A model generated the notes under the pieces. That model was not told the origin of the DNA and made no database searches. It saw only the letters and a program-made list of their open reading frames with translations. 64,000 nt of DNA from Apostichopus japonicus. Taxonomy: Eukaryota > Echinodermata > Holothuroidea > Aspidochirotida > Stichopodidae. The stretch spans positions 13,230,484 through 13,294,483 of the forward strand of contig NC_092564.1 in the NCBI RefSeq assembly GCF_037975245.1, in the 5' to 3' direction. The position numbers and the translations under genes were made by a program. This document shows, piece by piece, positions 10,801 through 22,900 of the stretch. Numbering within the stretch: the first letter of the stretch is position 1; every line of letters begins with the position of its first letter.

Positions 10801-13429
10801 TTAATGATTTTGGAGGGAAGTTTTGTTCTTTTAACAGACTCAGTTTAGAAAGTATCATGCAAAATAGAAAGCTTCATTTGCCAATTTGCTCTGCCCATTA
10901 CAGTACCTCTATGAGAAGCTGAACAAACTCATCACCAAGTTCCTGTCTGGCTGAGGTTAGCATCTGAATCATGATGGCTGGGGGTAGTTCGAAGAGGAGC
11001 GGTGCAAACAGAGGGCACGCCATGAGAGCCAGATGGTTGGTTACGTTCTCTCCGTCACGTCTGCTTGGAAGGAAGAAAACAAAAGGAATACTATACAACC
11101 TGTAATGGAGGTTACATTGAAGTGGCTGATCTGCATGCAGGATGCATGTTATTATGTTAATATCCATTCAGCCCTGGTAGAAGGCATCTAATAAGAGTAA
11201 CTATAACAGATTGGTGGATGGGTGGGGTGGGGTGGGGGTGAGGGTGGGGGACACATTCTACTACTAATGGACACAGCTGCTACCTTGATCTGAATGTCTC
11301 CTGGGTAGGAGGAGGCGGAGTTTCCAATGATCTGAAGCTGGGGGTGGGGTGGGGGTGGGGGACACATTCTTTTACTAATGGACACAGCTGCTACCTTGAT
11401 CTGAATGTCTCCTGGGTAGGAGAAGGAGGCGGAGTTTCCGATGATCTGAAGCTGGGGGTGGGGTGGGGGTGGGTTGGGGTGGGTTGGGGTGGGGGACACA
11501 TTCTTTTACTAATGGACAAAGCTGCTACCTTGATCTGAATGTCTCCTGGGTAGGAGAAGGAGGCGGAGTTTCCGATGATCGAGTTGCACCCAACAAGCTA
11601 TCTCTAGTTGGTGACTGATGGGACAAAGCCTCCCCATGACGTAACGGTGTTAACGATGGTAGTCTACTGCTGGCAGTGCTGTAAATCGATTGGCGAGGCG
11701 AGTGCGATGACTGCGGCTGTAGCAAGGTTCCATCGGACGCTGTGTTCACCAATCTTTGTCTAACCCTTTCTCTATCCCTCTGAATCTGACGATTCCTAAA
11801 CGCGGTGTAATCGTCTCTATTTGTCTGTCGTGACAGCAAACGAGCAGGCGGTTCCTGCACCAGCGGAGAGATGCTTCTCATGCCACGCAGTTCACGACCG
11901 CCAAACAAATTTGGCTCGTTTTCGTCAGATATAGGGGATGAGTTCAAATCCTGACCAACTCTGTTTGAAAGACTTGAAAACGGTGAAACATTTCGGCTAG
12001 CACGCACGACCCGTGGTCTCTCTGAAAAGGAACTAGATGCATTTGTCCTGATCTCAGGGCTACCTAATCTGAATAATTCATAGCTCAAGAGATCATCATC
12101 ATGTTCGTCAGAAGAAGACTCCGAATCCACTTCATCCCTTGTTCCTAATGATACAGTTCTCTCAGTTGTTAATCGTTCTAAATTGTCTCTTTGAAACCTG
12201 CCATATGCATTCTGTTCAGCAGGTGTAATTCTGTTTTGAAGTCTACTAAAGTTAAGGTTCCTCTGCCTATCTACAACTCTATCTCCATCCAAAGCTGGAT
12301 AAGTTCTGGATAGGGGTGAACTCGAATCCAGAGAAATCCTATCCCTCGGTGAAAAAGTTTCCAATGAATTAGAATTGGACATTGGACTGGTCAAGCCAGA
12401 GGCCAAAGAATGACCGTCTGATTGCTGCTCTTGTGTTGCCATTAATAATGGTGATGAGTTCATCACTCCACCCTCTGATGCCTGACTCCCAACTTGATTA
12501 CTTCTCAAGCTACGTACGGAACTGTTGGGGATTCTTTCGTCCATGTCACTTCGGTTTATCAGTTCACTTGAAAGTGGATTGCAATTTTCCCTGAAGATAT
12601 GTAAACTTCCTACTGGACTGGAACTCTCTGTTTGCTTTTCTGAATGTTTTACAATTCTTGAATCATTACTGGTTCCCTGAGAATTAATATTTCCATCTGG
12701 AGGCAGAGAGCCATGACTTTCTCCACCAACAGACTGTACTGTTTTACTATCTTTCACACGAACTCCCACTGCCGGTGGTCTTGTCGTCGACGATTTGTCA
12801 TGTGATTGACCACGTGAGAAGTTCGACGAAGGTTCATTACCACCGTCCGAGCTTTGCCGTTTCACAGGTAAACTGTTCGGTGCAGTCTCACATACCTCCC
12901 GAGTAGCTTTCTGTCCTATTTTGTTCTCCCTCGTCGATTTCTGTTGCCGAAAGTGCTTCCGAGTAATTTTGTTTAAATTCCCATGATTTGGCGTATTTCT
13001 GTTTGGGGCATCCCATACTCTGCCTTGGTCTTTCCCCAGGTCAGTAAAACCTGAGGTGTTTACCTTGGGGACGTGTTGATCTCTTTCTTTCTTACGACTG
13101 ACGTCGCTGGTAACTCTTCTCTTTACGTGTCGTTTCTGTTTTGCCGATGATTCATCGTCTTTATTCTCTACTTCGTGACTCTCCTTCTTCTCCTTTCTTT
13201 TCGGAATAGCCCCAGCATGGTGAAGCGACTGCGCTGACGGTTTGGTGTTCTGTGCGACGACTAGTCCAGGTTTCCGCCATCCTCTCTGAAATGGTATAGG
13301 CTCACCAGATGTTGACATTGAATGTGTCCTTAGGTGCGGTGTCCTGCCACTAGTTCCAACTTGAAGTTCCTTCCCCCGATCTGTAGGACCCTCCCGTCTT
13401 GAGTTGGTGAAGTTCGGTGATGGCTTCAT
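7824..13429 (-). CDS. Praja-like RING-H2 E3 ubiquitin-protein ligase
   Basis: The predicted protein is about 796 aa in five coding exons: 11529-13429, 10907-11060, 9752-9899, 7978-8093 and 7824-7895. All phases agree; all junctions except the last acceptor are GT-AG. Exon 1 encodes some 633 residues of Ser/Arg/Asn-rich, low-complexity and probably disordered chain. The small exons encode a helical segment (FELPPAIMIQMLTSARQE), a linker (RPPPATEELIENL) and the RING: KCAICHVEYE, then TELSCCHFFHSTCISVWLNK. The order linker, TEL-C-x-H-FF-H-x2-C, SVWL matches Praja E3 ligases, which transfer ubiquitin from an E2 to substrates. The last exon reads SGRLCKLCRRE, supplying the seventh and eighth zinc cysteines, with KL where Praja has PV and one extra residue. 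The first ATG after an in-frame stop is at 13427-13429. The acceptor before the last exon reads TTAA instead of TTAG (see findings), so the gene may be an allele with impaired splicing or carry a sequence error. Praja versus another RING-H2 family rests on motif resemblance. Confidence 0.8.
9605..9645 (-). ncRNA. Degenerate hammerhead-ribozyme-like motif
   Basis: On the minus strand the order is: GCCT (stem I), CTGAAGA (fits CUGANGA), a five-base-pair stem II GATCC/GGATC with loop TGCTA, then CAAA where active hammerheads have GAAA, TGTC (cleavage-site-like GTC), and AGGC pairing back to GCCT. Such minimal hammerheads are known from Penelope-like retroelements and retrozymes. The G to C change in the GAAA core predicts that this copy is inactive. 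It lies in intron 3 of the Praja-like gene. The family assignment is inference. Confidence 0.45.
11245..11580. repeat. Tandem duplication of the Praja-like exon end and splice donor
   Basis: Three tandem copies share the segment that contains the 3' end of the large exon, its splice donor and the start of the intron. Donor-equivalent GT positions are 11528 (real exon end 11529), 11394 and 11283, so the spacing is 134 and 111 bp. The copies are joined by G-rich spacers of GGGGTGGGGTGGGGGTGGGG type. On the gene strand the order is the real donor followed by two intronic copies. Confidence 0.85.
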
Positions 13430-13521
13430 ATTAATACGTGTACAGTACACACTTTTCTTCAAACCAGAGGAACTCTTGTGAGATGAAAATGACTTTGTTC
13501 TACCTCTTCCATGTTTTCAGT
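13427..13521 (-). promoter_or_regulatory. 5' UTR of the Praja-like gene with an upstream ORF
   Basis: A splice acceptor (TTCCTTTCTAG) places the exon start at 13521. An ATG at 13510-13512 opens a 17-codon frame (MEEVEQSHFHLTRVPLV) ending with TGA at 13459-13461, before the main ATG at 13427-13429. The main frame upstream of its ATG is closed by a TGA right after the acceptor. An upstream 5' non-coding exon must exist but I could not place it. Confidence 0.5.
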
Positions 13522-14344
13522 CTAGAAAGGAAGAAAAATAGTCTCAGTTTCAATGTGAAGCGCCTTGTTGGCTAATGTCAGTAACAATATTTTATTAAGT
13601 ACCAGAATCTATGTGCCCAATTTTTAATCAATTTTAATGAAGGCAACATTGATTTTGCCTTAACAGGTTCATGTACAGTTTTGCATTAGACAATTAGTGT
13701 AAACTACATCGTGACATCAAGTTACAACATGTACAACTAAAACATGAATTTAAGATTTAGTGAAGGTTCATGAAAAAATCTGACAACAAAGTTTCTTTTC
13801 TTTCTTTCATAGTTGGGGCTGTTTTGTGTACTGTCTTTGTTAATCTTACATTACTTTTTCCAATCCCCCCCCCCCCCCCACCCTACTTTATTACCTCCGT
13901 TTTGCATTAGTGGCTCTCAGCTGCTCCTGCTTCTTTGGCAACTTAGCAAGTACCATTTAATGTTAACTCATTATACAAGTTAGCAAGTGACTTCGATTTA
14001 TACCATAAACAGAGTAAAATAAATGTCACATGTCTAGTTCAGAAGCTGAAATGATTTCTCTCTCTCGATACAAATAATTATTAAAATTTGAATTTTGATG
14101 AAACTTTCACATCATTAGGTCAGCAATCTCTAACAATTTAATGCATGTATGAGTAACAGAGTGCACTTCCTCTAGTTATCAAACTATGCAACGACCAAAA
14201 CATTGGTCAAGTTAGACAGGTAGCTTTGTTAATAATCTTAAACATATTAGTCAACTTTATATACGGAACAGGAAGCCAGTTTAAAAGTTTGAAATCCCGA
14301 GGAAGTATAGTATCACATATTTTCAGACTTGAAGTAAACCTGAT

Positions 14345-15205
14345 CAAGTTATTTTGAAATGTTTAAAAATTTTTACATTTCTTACTGAGACTACTTTACC
14401 AAACACAGCACGCATAATCAATATACTGTAACACTGTATAAGGGCACTGGCAAGAAGTTTCTTTGCCAAAAGACTGAGAAACGGCTCTTTTCTGTAAAGA
14501 AATTTGAGCCGGCCATTTATCCTCTTCATAAGACTCACCACGTGTTTTCACCGGTAAGGAAGGCATGAAGTTCGGCACCTAGATACTTAATATTATTAGA
14601 ATTCTTGATAAGAACACCATTACATATTACACTAAGGAGATTCGCATTCTGTATCATACTAGGTCTACCAAACAAAATAGTTTGTCTTCCTGAGATGCAG
14701 GGTGAACAAATTGTCAGAAAACCAACTACAAAGGGATGTTAATTCTCTACTAAAAATAGTTTCAATGGTTTTAAAATCCCTGCCAGAAACCAATAGTGCT
14801 GTGTCATCAGTATAAAGTAGCACTCTGCTGGAAACAACATTATGTCACTGACATACAAGGAGAATAATAATGGGCCAATAATAGACCCCTGGGAACACCA
14901 TTAACAAGTTTAGCTTGACTGGACATGTGACCATTAATGTCAATCATCTGCTGCCTACCAGTTTAATTGGAAGTGAACCAATTAATACAAGAGACATGGC
15001 TGCACCCATATACCACACACCTTTAGGCTTCAGTTTAGCCAAAAGGAAGTTATGGTTTACAATGTCAAATGCCTTTTAAGATCAAGTAACACCATCCCAA
15101 CAAGATTGCCTTTAGCTGTCATTGACCTAATAAAATTGGTAAGATATATTATAGTTGTATCAGTAGAATAAACGTCTGAACCGCATTGAAAATCATTCAG
15201 TGTCT
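14345..15205 (-). mobile_element. Decayed non-LTR retrotransposon (reverse transcriptase relic)
   Basis: Conceptual translation on the minus strand, with several frameshifts and stops, gives reverse-transcriptase landmarks in the right order: YSTDTTIIYLTNFI and GNLVGMVLLDLK, then KAFDIVNHN (motif A), GSIIGPLLFSLYVSDI (motif B region), LYTDDTALLVSG (catalytic DD box), FTLHLRKTN, then a C-terminal KKLLASALIQCYSILI segment. This is a jockey/CR1/Rex-like element, inactive, lying upstream of the Praja-like gene in the same orientation. The endonuclease part is not seen. Confidence 0.8.
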
Positions 15206-16370
15206 TATACTGTATTTACTGAAGTACACACTAGGCCTAATTTGGTTGAACACAACCACACAAAGTACTAAGTAGTGTCTGACCAACCAACAACAATCAT
15301 GTCAAGTGCAAACGGAATTGTATTGCACTACGACACATTTGTACCCCTACGCAACAGTTAAATACATAATCTGTGTATTGGCCCCTGAAGTTTCAGTAGG
15401 CCTACTCGTGCTAGCATAGAACTACGTATATTATTAGCCTAAGTTTGTCTAGTGCTAGGCCTAGGCTGAGTTAATACATGTATGATGTATTACAAGAACT
15501 TTAAAGTTGAACGATGACACACTGGTAAGTGGTAACTAAGTTGCTAAGTTAGACTCAGCCCTAGCCTACCGTCTGCATTGCTTGAGGACTTTATTTTTAC
15601 ACCCATGATCACCCTGTAGCATGTACATCATTCATCTTTTGCGATGTGCGAGCTTCATTATTGGTATTCCCGATGTCATTTCACTGTGATGTTACTTTCA
15701 TTAGTGCTTACACTAGTTACATACGACGGATCATCCTGTCACTAGCCAGGCCTGATTCGGCTACGTAACTACGTAAATTTCATGCTGTGTGTTCGTACAG
15801 TACATACAATAACAAGTTGTAAGTGTTAATTGTGACTACGATTGTTTAATGCGTAACATGAACCCTTGATGTGTGGTCTCTCTCTCTGTCATAAAAAAAT
15901 ATACGTAAAAAACAATAATACTTGAGGGCAAGAAATTTTACTTAAGCTTAACTGTATTTTTCATAAGTTTATTTAATCCTACTTAAAATAGAGTAGAATA
16001 GAGAAGTTAATGTTAAAACGGCTTGAAATAAGTCCGTAATATGGCGAGAAGGCCTAGATCGATGGGTGACCAAATTGTAAGCCCCAAACCATGGTCGTGT
16101 TGGTTTGGATATTTGAAATTTGCATAGTGAGTTAATGAACGCCAAATGGAGTCGAGTTTTTGTAATATTGTGGTTCGGCTCAGACTGACTCTTTACTTTG
16201 GCGTTTCTCTCCTCTCCTCCGACCGACCTAATGCTCATTCGTCAAATAACACTATTGAAGCTGAACATACGAAAGCGTAGAAAAGCCATGAATGCGGCAA
16301 ACATCATACTTAAAGAAAAGTCACCTAATACAGAGCACTAAAACCAAACAATCAACAATCTGCATATCCA
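15206..16370. other. No gene recognised
   Basis: Between the LINE relic and the next repeats there are only short open frames. Several TAGGCCTA-type motifs occur. The promoter or first non-coding exon of the Praja-like gene may lie here, but no element can be assigned. Confidence 0.3.
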
Positions 16371-16373
16371 CTC

Positions 16374-16520
16374 CAGGCGCGTATCCAGGATTTTCTAACC
16401 CGGGGGGCGCGAATTACTATCTAAGCGGAGCGCCACCATCGGTTGGCGTGCAGCGTAGAAGAAAATTTCTGGTTTTGATACCCCCCAGATCACCGGAAAT
16501 GGCACTTCTCGGGCTTGAAA
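16374..16520. mobile_element. DNA-transposon fragment, CAGGCGCGTATCCAGG end
   Basis: It begins with CAGGCGCGTATCCAGG and continues with TCTAAGCGGAGCGCCACCAT, GTTGGCGTGCAGCG and CCCCCAGATCACCGG. The body is repeated in the same orientation at 17.53-17.74 kb. This copy keeps the left end only. The 150-codon open frame over it reflects repeat sequence. Confidence 0.6.
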
Positions 16521-17038
16521 ATGACCAACCAGATGTACACTTTTACCTGAGAACCAAGTATTTCCCAATAGTTTTCTTTCCATCCATAACCTTTTTGAAG
16601 ATGTTCACCAGTCACACATCATGTTCGACCTCATCGCATCTCCTGTGGATCATTGCTTTTGTAGGTAATTTCTACGTCGCGGTCCACAATACCCGACAGC
16701 CCCACGTTTCAAGGTTTTCAGCCCATTATTTGTTGAGAATTTGAAAATTCACATTTCTCGTGAATAAACTCACTTCAAAACATACCCATAATGTTGCAAA
16801 AAAATGTCATCTATGGACAACCAATATAGAAAAACCTCCTTGAACCCCTAACAGACCGGTCAAAATTACACTAGTAGAGGGAAGTATGATGAAGAATGTT
16901 GGTGAGGAAATTTTCGAAAATTCAGACACACTAATTTATTGGTGTAGAAATATTGCAACCTCTTATAACGGCTATTATAAAACTTGGTTGAAGGAAATGA
17001 AAAAAATAGCAGATATTTCCTTCAACCGAACAATACAC

Positions 17039-17440
17039 ACATAGGCGTAGGAGGCAGGGGCTCCTACTGAAAGAAAAATAAATTGCAATGATGTAGCTAA
17101 AGGAAATGAATAGTTTAAAAAATATCTCCTTGATAATTAAAATAAAGTTGTAAGCTTGGCCGACTAATTCGACATTACTAATGTAAAAGAGAATTTGACA
17201 TAATTGGACCTCCATGCTTTTTCTCCATCTACATAAGACATTTCGTTGTTTACAGCATCCCGCGGTATACTGCGCAATTTCCACGAACCGTACGGTACAC
17301 AATGACATGCGAGGTAATAACCGATGCTTACTTATAAGATATTGATATTAACGTGTTAAACGCGCGAAAAATTTAGGTTATATTTTTCGGGTAAAGTCGT
17401 TACAGTCCCAAAAATCAAATGGGTTACAATGACTACACAC
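17039..17440. mobile_element. Partial MITE, same family as the element at 21.27-21.64 kb
   Basis: It shares with 21269-21639 the left end CATAGGCGTAGGAGGC, the segment CTACTGAAAGAAAAATAAATT, the segment TGCGAGGTAATAACCGATGC and the right portion GGTTATATTTTTCGGG and AAAATCAAAT. The middle is different and the right terminus is decayed, so the target duplication cannot be read. Confidence 0.6.
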
Positions 17441-17529
17441 ATCGACAGTTTTGAGGCTGTTCATCCTGGAACCTCGATTTTCATGCTCACTGACATATGA
17501 TGTGATATCTGCTGTGTGGTTTACAAATT

Positions 17530-17738
17530 CGAACAGGCGCATAGCGAATTCTTTGCCAAGGGAGGGGCGAAGCCTGTAGGCAAACTATCTAAGCGTAGCG
17601 CCACCACGAGTTGGCGCGAAGCGTACAAGAAAATTTTGGCCGAAAATGCCTCCCAGATCGCTGGATATGACACTTCCACTGCCTTGTAAGTTGCATCTAA
17701 GTTGCCCCCAACGCCCCCCCCCCCTGGATACGCACCTG
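17530..17738. mobile_element. DNA-transposon fragment, right end of the CAGGYGCGTATCCAGG family
   Basis: The body matches 16374-16520 in the same orientation (TCTAAGCGTAGCGCCACCA, GTTGGCGCGAAGCG, CCCAGATCGCTGG). It ends in CTGGATACGCACCTG, the reverse complement of the left end of the other copy, which defines terminal inverted repeats of about 15 bp. A poly-C run precedes the end. Confidence 0.6.
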
Positions 17739-17739
17739 G

Positions 17740-19640
17740 TAGTGGTATCAAGTCTGAGTTAGTCATTAATGTATTGCTATATAAGAGACCGCCAAAGTGT
17801 TAAGTGTTTTTATAGCTTTGTCTTTTTGTACAGTTAAGAATGAAAACACTCGTCCTTGAAATATGAAATGCATAGTTTCCGGGAGCAAGATTTTGTTCAA
17901 CCCCCCTTCCAGTATTATGTGTCCTCATGTTACTGTTATCGTGCTGTCTGAAATGTCTAGACTGAAAAAGTTTAATTACCGCAATGACAGTCCATGGGGG
18001 AAAACGGCTTACTAAAATAAAGAGAAATACTGATCATGGCTATCAGAGGATATAGTTCATTTGTTTCAAGAACATACATTTACAGCAGAAAAGTATAACA
18101 CGGCATACCCAAAATAACATGACGCAGGCCACGTCGTCGACCATACTTTACAAGTGATATACAATAATAAAAACTTCGCCCCTGATTGTCCTTAAAATAC
18201 AACATGATAAAGTTCAAAATTCTGTATTTGCAGAAGGAAAAAGAAACAAAACGCCTTGTCTGTATAAAAAATCTGAGATAAACATATAATATTAAATTAG
18301 ATCTCGTTAGTTATTCATATACAAATACAGTACTGTATGATAGAAATTATTGGGCTTTACTCGTGAAGGGAAAGACTAGTGTGGATGTGATTAGATACTA
18401 TGGGATTACATTATATTCGAATAACTAGAGAAACTTATCGACATGATAGAACTCGAGAAATGTTAAATTACTTTTAAACTTGAGAAATGATATTTTCGTA
18501 AGCATGCTGAGCCTTGACTAGTGACATTTTGCAGTGTAAGATTTTGAATTATGTAATTCCTCTGTTATTGGGAATTCACTTTTGTTTAACATTAATCAAA
18601 TGGCAATTTAATATTGTGTTATTTTATCATATTTGTTGAAATTATAGGATCCATATTTGATGAGTAATCATGTCCTTATTTGCAATCAAATTTGGTACTC
18701 TTATTACAAGCAAAGAAAAACTAATTAAAAATGTTGGAAACTGCCAACGCATGTATGTAGATATTTCGCAATCTCGACAACGTAACAATTCTGCATTGAC
18801 ACTAATATGGAAGGTGAATGCAGTTATTGGTTTATCAACATGCTTCTGTTTCCCTGATGTCTTTAATATCGAGAATTCAGAGCTGTTGAAGATATTGTGC
18901 AGCATATTTGCACTAAACTTAGATACAAATAACATCTTAAACAGAATCGTGTACCAATTGAGTATGGTGAGAGCATGGATGCATACCAAGACAGTGACAG
19001 CAATGAAATATTACCCTGACATGGCGTAAACTTTCAGGAATTACTTAATAGTTCTTAAGAATGCAAATCATTCTCAGTTTCATAACAACAATAACTATTA
19101 AGATGTGACCAATTTAAGTTGTGCTTTCCTGTACACTATGTCCTTGCACAAAATTTCATGCCAAAACTTGTTCAAAACTTAGAACTGACCACATCCCTAT
19201 AACTAAGAATTACAAGCCTCTGTTGGAAACAAAATGATCCGGCTACAGTCTAGGGCTTTCAAGGGTTTTAAACTTTACCCTTTGCTGACCTCACTAACCT
19301 CTGACCTTTCACAAAGAATTTCTGGACGTTTGTGCTCATTATAGGGGAACCTACATACCAAATACGAAATGCACCCCAGTCAAGCTCTTCTGAAGTTGAA
19401 GCATTTACGACCAAGTGTCACATCCACATACACACACCCATACACACGCAATGCATTGCATAGATTCCTTCTTTCTTCAGCAAGGAATCATAAAGGTCAC
19501 AAACGTTTCACGAACAAAATTACTTTGTTTCTTTGAAAGTTGTTATCCTACACCCCATGCATCCACTCCTACCATTGACCATTCGCTGATGAGGATACAC
19601 AAGAACGTCATGGAAACTACTATAACTGTTATGTACTGCT
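17740..19640. other. No gene recognised; repeat tail at 19.26-19.43 kb
   Basis: Overlapping open frames of 115-119 codons on both strands at 18.64-19.03 kb show no motif or composition that supports coding. Near 19.26-19.43 kb the phrases CTTTGCTGACCTCACTAACC and CTCATTATAGGGGAACC resemble the repeat family at 6.66-7.12 kb. Confidence 0.35.
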
Positions 19641-19645
19641 GTATA

Positions 19646-19651
19646 TTTATT
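19646..19651 (-). terminator. Candidate polyadenylation signal of the minus-strand acyl-CoA dehydrogenase
   Basis: AATAAA on the minus strand, about 310 nt downstream of the stop codon at 19961-19963. Confidence 0.4.
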
Positions 19652-19960
19652 ATATTGTAGTGATGCATACCACATATGTAACTGTAGTGTTAACCCTGAC
19701 AGATATGAATATAGTGTGATGTATACAGCTCTATGGTTTTGTACAAACAGGAGTGCCACCGAGCATGACATTTTTAAAATATGCTTTCTAATTTATGTGT
19801 GATCACGTGATTATCTCTATAGTAACATACACCATAACGTTGATTGTGTTCTCTTGATTGTGACAAGGATTAAGATTAACCGCCTTGTTATCTTGGTGCT
19901 GTATTACGATAATAAGATAACAGCCTGTACACCGATGGCATATACAGTATGTATCCATGG

Positions 19961-22900
19961 TTACTTCTTCCGTCCGGGGAGGGTCCCCATGTATTTGCAG
20001 ATGATACTCAACATTACCTCATCTGCTCCACCTCCAATAGAACCTAGCCTAAATTAAAAAGAGGAAAATACAGAAAAGTGTTTGAACCATTCAAGAAACC
20101 AGCATGCAACTATGATATGGCGAGGAGGCCAGATGTGGCAACCCTTCCTCACTTTGAAACCTTTCACATTTTAATGAATCCAAACTGGTGTTTGTAAACG
20201 TGGGTTATAAGAAAGCAATTGTTATAAGTGGCATATGTATGTGGAGTAGGAAATGTGGTCCCCTCAGGGGCAATTTTGATGGAAAGAAAATAATTGGGGA
20301 TGTATTCTGTACCTGCCGTCACGGAACGTTCTGCTAACAGGATTGTGAGTAAACCCAGAACCACCTAAATATTGTAGACAAGAGTCGCTCACTTCACGGC
20401 AGAGACGACCGCCTTTAAGTTTCGCCATCGACGCACGCTTTGTGACATCCTGACCGTCTAAAAATTTGCCTAAAGTAAAAGTAAGATCATGTTTAATTGC
20501 ATAAAAAAACTGACTTATTGAAAGTGATAGCTGGAGGTCAATTATTTTCTAAATGTAAACCCAATCGAATTTAAGCAAACTCCAATATACCCAAATTTTC
20601 TCCCCTCAGACCCTTCCCGTGGACAACAAAAATCCCCCACCCTCTGTATGTAAGTGTCGGTTGCTCCCCCTCCATGGCGTGCAGAATTCTGGTGAAACAG
20701 ACAACACCTCAGGAAAAATATCGCCCTGGCCCATAGACCAGATCGAATATGGAACTGTAGGTTGGAAATTTACAACCATCTGTTACAAAATAAATACTGA
20801 AACGTACCGACAGTTCTGTAGAGCACGGATCTAAGCAGTTCAATTTCCGTTGCCAGCTCAGCCATTCTGAAATGGACCACCTGATTATCCAGTATTGGTT
20901 TCCCAAAGATCTTCCTCTCTCGACAGTAGTCAATCGTGTAAGCAATACACTTCTCTAAGCCAAGAAGGACTACAAGTGAATAATTTCAATATTAAAATTA
21001 TACCCATTTCGAAGCATGCGACTGTCAGTTAGATCAAATATTTAGAGTCGATAATATTCTGGACAATGAATAAATAACCAAAATGAAAACTTTTCATGGT
21101 TCCTTGCTGCTGCTCATTGATTTGATAAACAGGGAACACTCCAAATATGTAATGATGATGGGTTTGGATATTATGCTAAACTTTCACCTCTTCTAGCTAG
21201 AAAAACTAAACACACATGATGAATCTTTGAATGTGTAATGATAGTTCAAGCCATTATGTACATATCATCATAGGCGAAGGAGGCGGGGGCTGGGGGCTGC
21301 AGCACCCCCCCTAAAAAAAAAACAATTGTGAAAATTCGGGCAATATGCTGAGAATTTTTCGGGCACCTACTGAAAGAAAAATAAATTGCAATGTGTTTTT
21401 CAATGGTTAAACTTCTATTATGATTATCGTTATGATTGTAACGACCTCCCCAAAATTATAACCAATATGGAAGGGTAATAAAACGGCAAATGATTGTATG
21501 TAATTGGCATGCGATGTAATAACCGATGCATGCCTATATTATATGCACATTAAGGTGTTGAACGCGCACATTTTGGTTATATTTTTCGGGCAAGTCGTTA
21601 CAGCCCCCCAAAATCAAATTGGGCTCCTACGCCTATATGCATATCATACGGTGGGTAGGATATATGTCAGTTGAACCTTTCTCTATAACGCGCCTTGGAA
21701 AGTGACGAATTCAACCGAAAGTCAATCGAACAATTAGTTGAGATGCGACAACTATACCTTCAGTCTTTACCACACCAACTGTGATGATATGGAAATTCCT
21801 GTCGTTTTGTGAACTTGGTAAACATGAAATGGTTAATAAATTTATGTAATGATCAGTAGTTTTTTCCAGCCAACAAATCAGTTAAGTGGTACTGCGGTAG
21901 CCTGAATCAATAACTATAAAAATCACGAATCTATCAGTTACACCCACCCGATGCAACTCCAAATAATCTTTCTTCTTGGAACTGAAGCATCTGGTAGGTA
22001 AATCCCTGACCCTCGTCTCCGATGAGATACTTTTGAGGGATTCGGACATCTTCGAAGAAGACTTGAGCAGTGTCTGATGAGTGCATACCAATCTTTTCTA
22101 TCTTCGTAGTTCTGTCAACTCCTATAAGAGAAGAAAATATAGGACATTAAAAGTAAATATTAACTCTACAATTATTTCTCTTTGTAGAGCAATTTCCTTG
22201 TATGAAAGAAGCCTAGGTACTTTTAATGATATGGCAGTTATATATGGGAAAGACAATTTAGCATCCAAAGGTTAGCCTGAATTTTTGTGGAGTTTTAATA
22301 AACCTTTAGTATCCAAGGGCAGGCAGATCAGGGATTTGTTGAAAAAGGCTTTCTCTCCTCCAGTGTTTGCTAGCAGACACATCCAGTCAGCCTGTGTGCC
22401 TGATGTAATCCACATTTTAGCTCCATTGATGATGAAGTCGTCGCCATCTTTGACCGCGGTAGTTGTGATATCTTTTAATGAAGAAAGCATTCTCATTATC
22501 AAACAAAATCAAACCATCGGAATCATTTATGTTTTACAAAATCTATCATCATGTTCGGGAGGCCCGTTTTCAAATCAAGGGCTTGCCTTTGATTTAGCAA
22601 AAAGGAAAGAATTACGAATTTCTGACATGTCCCCTCCCGCCGCACCCACCCATCCCCACCCTCCACTTCGGTACCAACGAGCCTGTAGATTATGACAACT
22701 CTATTTTATTTATTTATTATAGATGAACGGATGGATGGATGAATGGATGGGGGTGGGTGGGTGTTTGGGTGGGGGCATGTTCCTTACATCAAACAGGTAA
22801 ATGAAACGCTGAGTCATGGATCTCACTTACTTTGTCTCATGTATTTTGACCTATACCATTTTTGTTCGCCTACCCCCCCCCCCTTCACCAACCTGCTGAG

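Noticed and set aside
11188-11538. Pro-rich and Gly-rich open frames on the two strands
   Set aside because: They translate the G-rich spacers and duplicated exon end of the Praja-like intron, outside the real reading frame.
16292-16744. 150-codon open frame on the plus strand
   Set aside because: It runs through a transposon fragment that is repeated at 17.5 kb, and the frame is not conserved in that copy.
18642-19029. Overlapping 115- and 119-codon open frames on opposite strands
   Set aside because: No family motif, no splice context or Kozak support, and complementary open frames of equal length are typical of AT-rich chance.
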